The notes below the pieces were generated by a model. That model ran no database searches and was not told the origin of the DNA. It worked only from the letters and a program-made list of their open reading frames with translations. Below, one piece after another: positions 5,386-7,858 of a DNA stretch of 7,858 nt (position 1 is the first letter of the stretch; every line of letters begins with the position of its first letter). The DNA lies in the NCBI GenBank assembly GCA_007134165.1, contig SLLJ01000142.1, positions 1 through 7,858 on the forward strand, given 5' to 3'. Source of the stretch: Nitriliruptoraceae bacterium (GTDB taxonomy: Bacteria > Actinomycetota > Nitriliruptoria > Nitriliruptorales > Nitriliruptoraceae). Made by a program: the position numbers and the translations under genes.

Positions 5386-7858
5386 ACCGACACGGTCTCG
5401 CGCTCGACGACCGGGTCGCCGCGGCGCCGGTGCCACCGCTCCCACAGCACCAGCAGCGAGGGCAGGACCAGGATCGCGCCCACCAGCGACAGCACGATCG
5501 CGTAGGCGGTGACCTGCCCCATCTGCTGGAAGGGCACCAGCGACGAGGTGATCAGCACCCCGAAGCCCAGCGCCGTGGTGGCCGCCGATCCCGCCAGCGC
5601 CCCGCCGGTGTTGCGGGTGGTCTCGCGGATCGCCTCACCGATGTCGGCGTAGCGGTTGCGGTCCTCCTCGAACCGGCGTGCCATGTGGATGGTGTAGGGC
5701 ACGCCGATCCCGACCGCCAGCCCGGTCAGCGTGGCCGTCACCGGCCCGAAGGGGATGCCCGACGCGTACATCAGCCCGAAGGTCCACAGCACGACCAGCG
5801 CCACGGGCAGCATCGTGAGCACCCCAAGCATGGGCCGGCGGTTCTCGATCCAGAAGGTGACCATCAGCACCAGCACCGCCGCGAGCAGGGTGATCGCCAG
5901 CGAGGTCACCTGCGAGCTCGACAGCGACTCGACGATCCCCCCGGTGATGATGTTGGCCGAGGTGACCGCAACCGTGGCGCCGGCCACGCGGACCGGTTCG
6001 AACTCGTCGACCAGCGCGTCGCGCAGCGCCAGCGCACCGCCCTCGCCCGCCTGGGTGTCGAGGTCGATCAGCGCCGCCCCCGACCCGTCGTCCTGAAGGG
6101 CGAGCACCCCATCGAGAGCGCCGGGGGCGTGCTCACCGGCCACCTCGACGATCTCGGCGAGGTCGGCGTCCGCGGCGATCCGGCCGGTCGCCGGATCGAA
6201 GCCTGCAGCGATCAGCGCGCCGGCGAGCTCCGGGTCGGGCGGCGTGCCGTCCGGGGCCGGTGCGAGCAGCTGCTGCAGCGCCCGGCCGGGTGCGTTCATC
6301 GACGCCAGCTCGCCGGCCGGGGTGGCCACGGTCAGCACCCCGGGCACCTCGGTCGTGGCCTCGCTCGCGGCGACGATGGCGTTGAACACCTCCGGGTCGG
6401 CCAGCGCGTCACTCTCGACGAGCACATCGGTGCTCTCGGCGAACCCGCCTCCGAAACCGTCCTCGATCTGGCGCAGGGTCTGCACCACCTCGGCGTCCTC
6501 GGGCAGGAAGTCGGTGAAGGAGAACTCGGTCGACAGGTTCGACAGCCCGACGTAGCCGAAGCCGCCGAGCACCAGCGCGACCACCAGGGTCGGGACCGGG
6601 GCTCGCTCGGCCAGCACCGAGCTGCGGGCCACGAGGTTGGGCAGCAGCCGCTCGCGGGTCGCCCCCATGCCCTCGACCGGCAGCCGGCCGGCGGCCTGCG
6701 CCCGTCGATCGAGCAGCACCCGCAGCGCCGGCACGAAGGTGAGCATGAGCCAGAAGGCCGCCGCGATCCCGACCGAGGCGAGGATCCCGAAGTCCTTGAG
6801 CGCCGGGACGGGGTTGACGACGTTGGTGAGGAACCCGATCGCGGTGGTGAGCGTGGCCAGCACCAGCGCGATGCCGACGGTGCCGATGGCGGTGCGCATA
6901 GCAGCGTCGACGTCACGGCCGGCCCCGACCTCGTCGCGGTAGCGGGAGGTGAGGTGGATGCCGTAGTCCACCCCGAGCCCGACCAGCAGGATCGGCACGA
7001 TCTGGGCGACCTCGGTCAGCCCACCGAGCACCCCGAGCCGCTGCAGCAGCGCGCCGATGCCGTTCATCCACAGCACGACCAGCACGATGGTGAGCATCGT
7101 CACCCCGGTGTCGGCCAGCGTGCGCCGCACCGCGGTCGAGCGTCGGGTCGCACCGACCGGCTTGAGCCAGTAGACGAACAGCAGCACCCCGATGATGATC
7201 GCGAACGCCGTGGCGAACAGCCGACCGATCTCGTCGAAGACCTCGTCGTCCTCGCCGAACAGCAGCGCGAAGCTGAAGGGCTGCAGCCGCACGCCGTCGA
7301 CGTCCACCGCGCGCAGGGCCTCGGCCACGGCCACCTCGCGCTCGATCTGGACGTTGATGTCCGTGCTCGCCTCGACGAACACCAGCATCAGCCCCAGCTC
7401 ACCGCCGTCCGCCGCGGTGCCCAGCAGCTCCCCGGCGAAGGCCAGCTCCGGCCCCGCGTCGGCGAGCACCTGCTCGTGCAAGCTGCGCACCGCGTCGTCG
7501 TCGAGGCCGTCGGGGTCGAGCGACTGCTGGGCGAGCGCGGCCTGCACCGGGGTCAGGAAGCTGACGATGCCCGGGCCGTCGGGCCCGTCGCCGACGTACG
7601 GGGCCGCCTCGCTGGCCGCGATGCCCTGCTGTCCGGCCAGCACCGCGTCGAGGGCGGCACGGGTGAGGACCTCACCATCGTCGCTGGCCACCACCACCTG
7701 GAGCACCGAGCGCTGGGCGCTCTCGCCGAACAGCTCACCGATCCGCTCCGAGGCGAGGATCTCCTCGGACTCGGGCGCGAAGCCCTCCTGGCCGGTCGCC
7801 GTCTCGGCGGTCGTTGCCAACCCGGCGAGGACCGCCGTGAGCACGATCGTCGCCGCCA
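5379..7858 (-). CDS. RND/MMPL-family membrane exporter (COG1033-like), N-terminus cut by window edge
   Basis: The open frame runs on the minus strand from the right edge to the TGA at 5379-5381, about 826 residues. Positions below are numbered from the GTG at 7844. The frame stays open upstream of that GTG (reading AATI before it), so few residues are probably missing. Layout: TM1 at the very start; a large extracytoplasmic loop to about 208; TM2-TM6 at roughly 210-227, 248-268, 279-298, 318-338 and 346-374; TM7 at 416-434; a second large acidic loop; TM8-TM12 between about 648 and 796; and a short basic tail (ERWHRRRGDP). TM4 has the family's proton-relay motif GVDYGIHLTSRYRDE with Asp293-Tyr294. 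The matching TM10 motif reads GVPYTIHMARRFEED, with Pro716 in place of Asp. Such proteins use the proton gradient to export lipids, hydrophobic compounds or drugs; the substrate here is unknown. It converges on the kinase gene with 45 bp between the stops. No partner protein is visible. Confidence 0.92.
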   Translation of the reverse strand, partial: AATIVLTAVLAGLATTAETATGQEGFAPESEEILASERIGELFGESAQRSVLQVVVASDDGEVLTRAALDAVLAGQQGIAASEAAPYVGDGPDGPGIVSFLTPVQAALAQQSLDPDGLDDDAVRSLHEQVLADAGPELAFAGELLGTAADGGELGLMLVFVEASTDINVQIEREVAVAEALRAVDVDGVRLQPFSFALLFGEDDEVFDEIGRLFATAFAIIIGVLLFVYWLKPVGATRRSTAVRRTLADTGVTMLTIVLVVLWMNGIGALLQRLGVLGGLTEVAQIVPILLVGLGVDYGIHLTSRYRDEVGAGRDVDAAMRTAIGTVGIALVLATLTTAIGFLTNVVNPVPALKDFGILASVGIAAAFWLMLTFVPALRVLLDRRAQAAGRLPVEGMGATRERLLPNLVARSSVLAERAPVPTLVVALVLGGFGYVGLSNLSTEFSFTDFLPEDAEVVQTLRQIEDGFGGGFAESTDVLVESDALADPEVFNAIVAASEATTEVPGVLTVATPAGELASMNAPGRALQQLLAPAPDGTPPDPELAGALIAAGFDPATGRIAADADLAEIVEVAGEHAPGALDGVLALQDDGSGAALIDLDTQAGEGGALALRDALVDEFEPVRVAGATVAVTSANIITGGIVESLSSSQVTSLAITLLAAVLVLMVTFWIENRRPMLGVLTMLPVALVVLWTFGLMYASGIPFGPVTATLTGLAVGIGVPYTIHMARRFEEDRNRYADIGEAIRETTRNTGGALAGSAATTALGFGVLITSSLVPFQQMGQVTAYAIVLSLVGAILVLPSLLVLWERWHRRRGDPVVERETVSVA

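Overview
The window is a strongly GC-rich stretch (third codon positions almost all G or C) with four protein genes, the first and last cut by the window edges. The high GC, the SGHQGTALALAP variant of the transketolase N-terminus, and the COG1033-like RND/MMPL exporter suggest a high-GC actinomycete, possibly of the Acidimicrobiia (Ilumatobacter-like). That placement rests on recalled family resemblance, not on a search.

Layout: (1) 1-545, plus strand, the C-terminal half of a medium-chain, zinc-type alcohol/polyol dehydrogenase. (2) 568-604, a perfect 12-bp hairpin that could end or attenuate its transcription. (3) 657-2651, plus strand, a complete transketolase, followed at 2657-2693 by a second strong hairpin. 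(4) 2694-3059, about 365 bp with no convincing gene; a hairpin at 3016-3045 sits directly against the ribosome-binding site of the next gene. (5) 3060-5333, plus strand, a 757-residue soluble histidine kinase with four PAS-like modules. (6) 5334-5378, a short convergent gap with a 17-bp tandem repeat that runs into the stop codon of the next gene. (7) 5379-7858, minus strand, an RND/MMPL-family membrane exporter whose first residues lie beyond the right edge.

The dehydrogenase and transketolase make a plausible metabolic pair: polyol oxidation to a ketose, then entry into the non-oxidative pentose phosphate pathway after phosphorylation. The kinase has no response regulator in the window, so its output is unknown. 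The exporter is convergent with it, and no shared function can be shown. I see no RNA gene, insertion sequence, CRISPR array or phage feature. The window looks like ordinary chromosome. The points most worth a second look are the Asp-to-Pro change in TM10 of the exporter, the hairpin abutting the kinase ribosome-binding site, and the 17-bp repeat that puts a stop in all three frames after the exporter.
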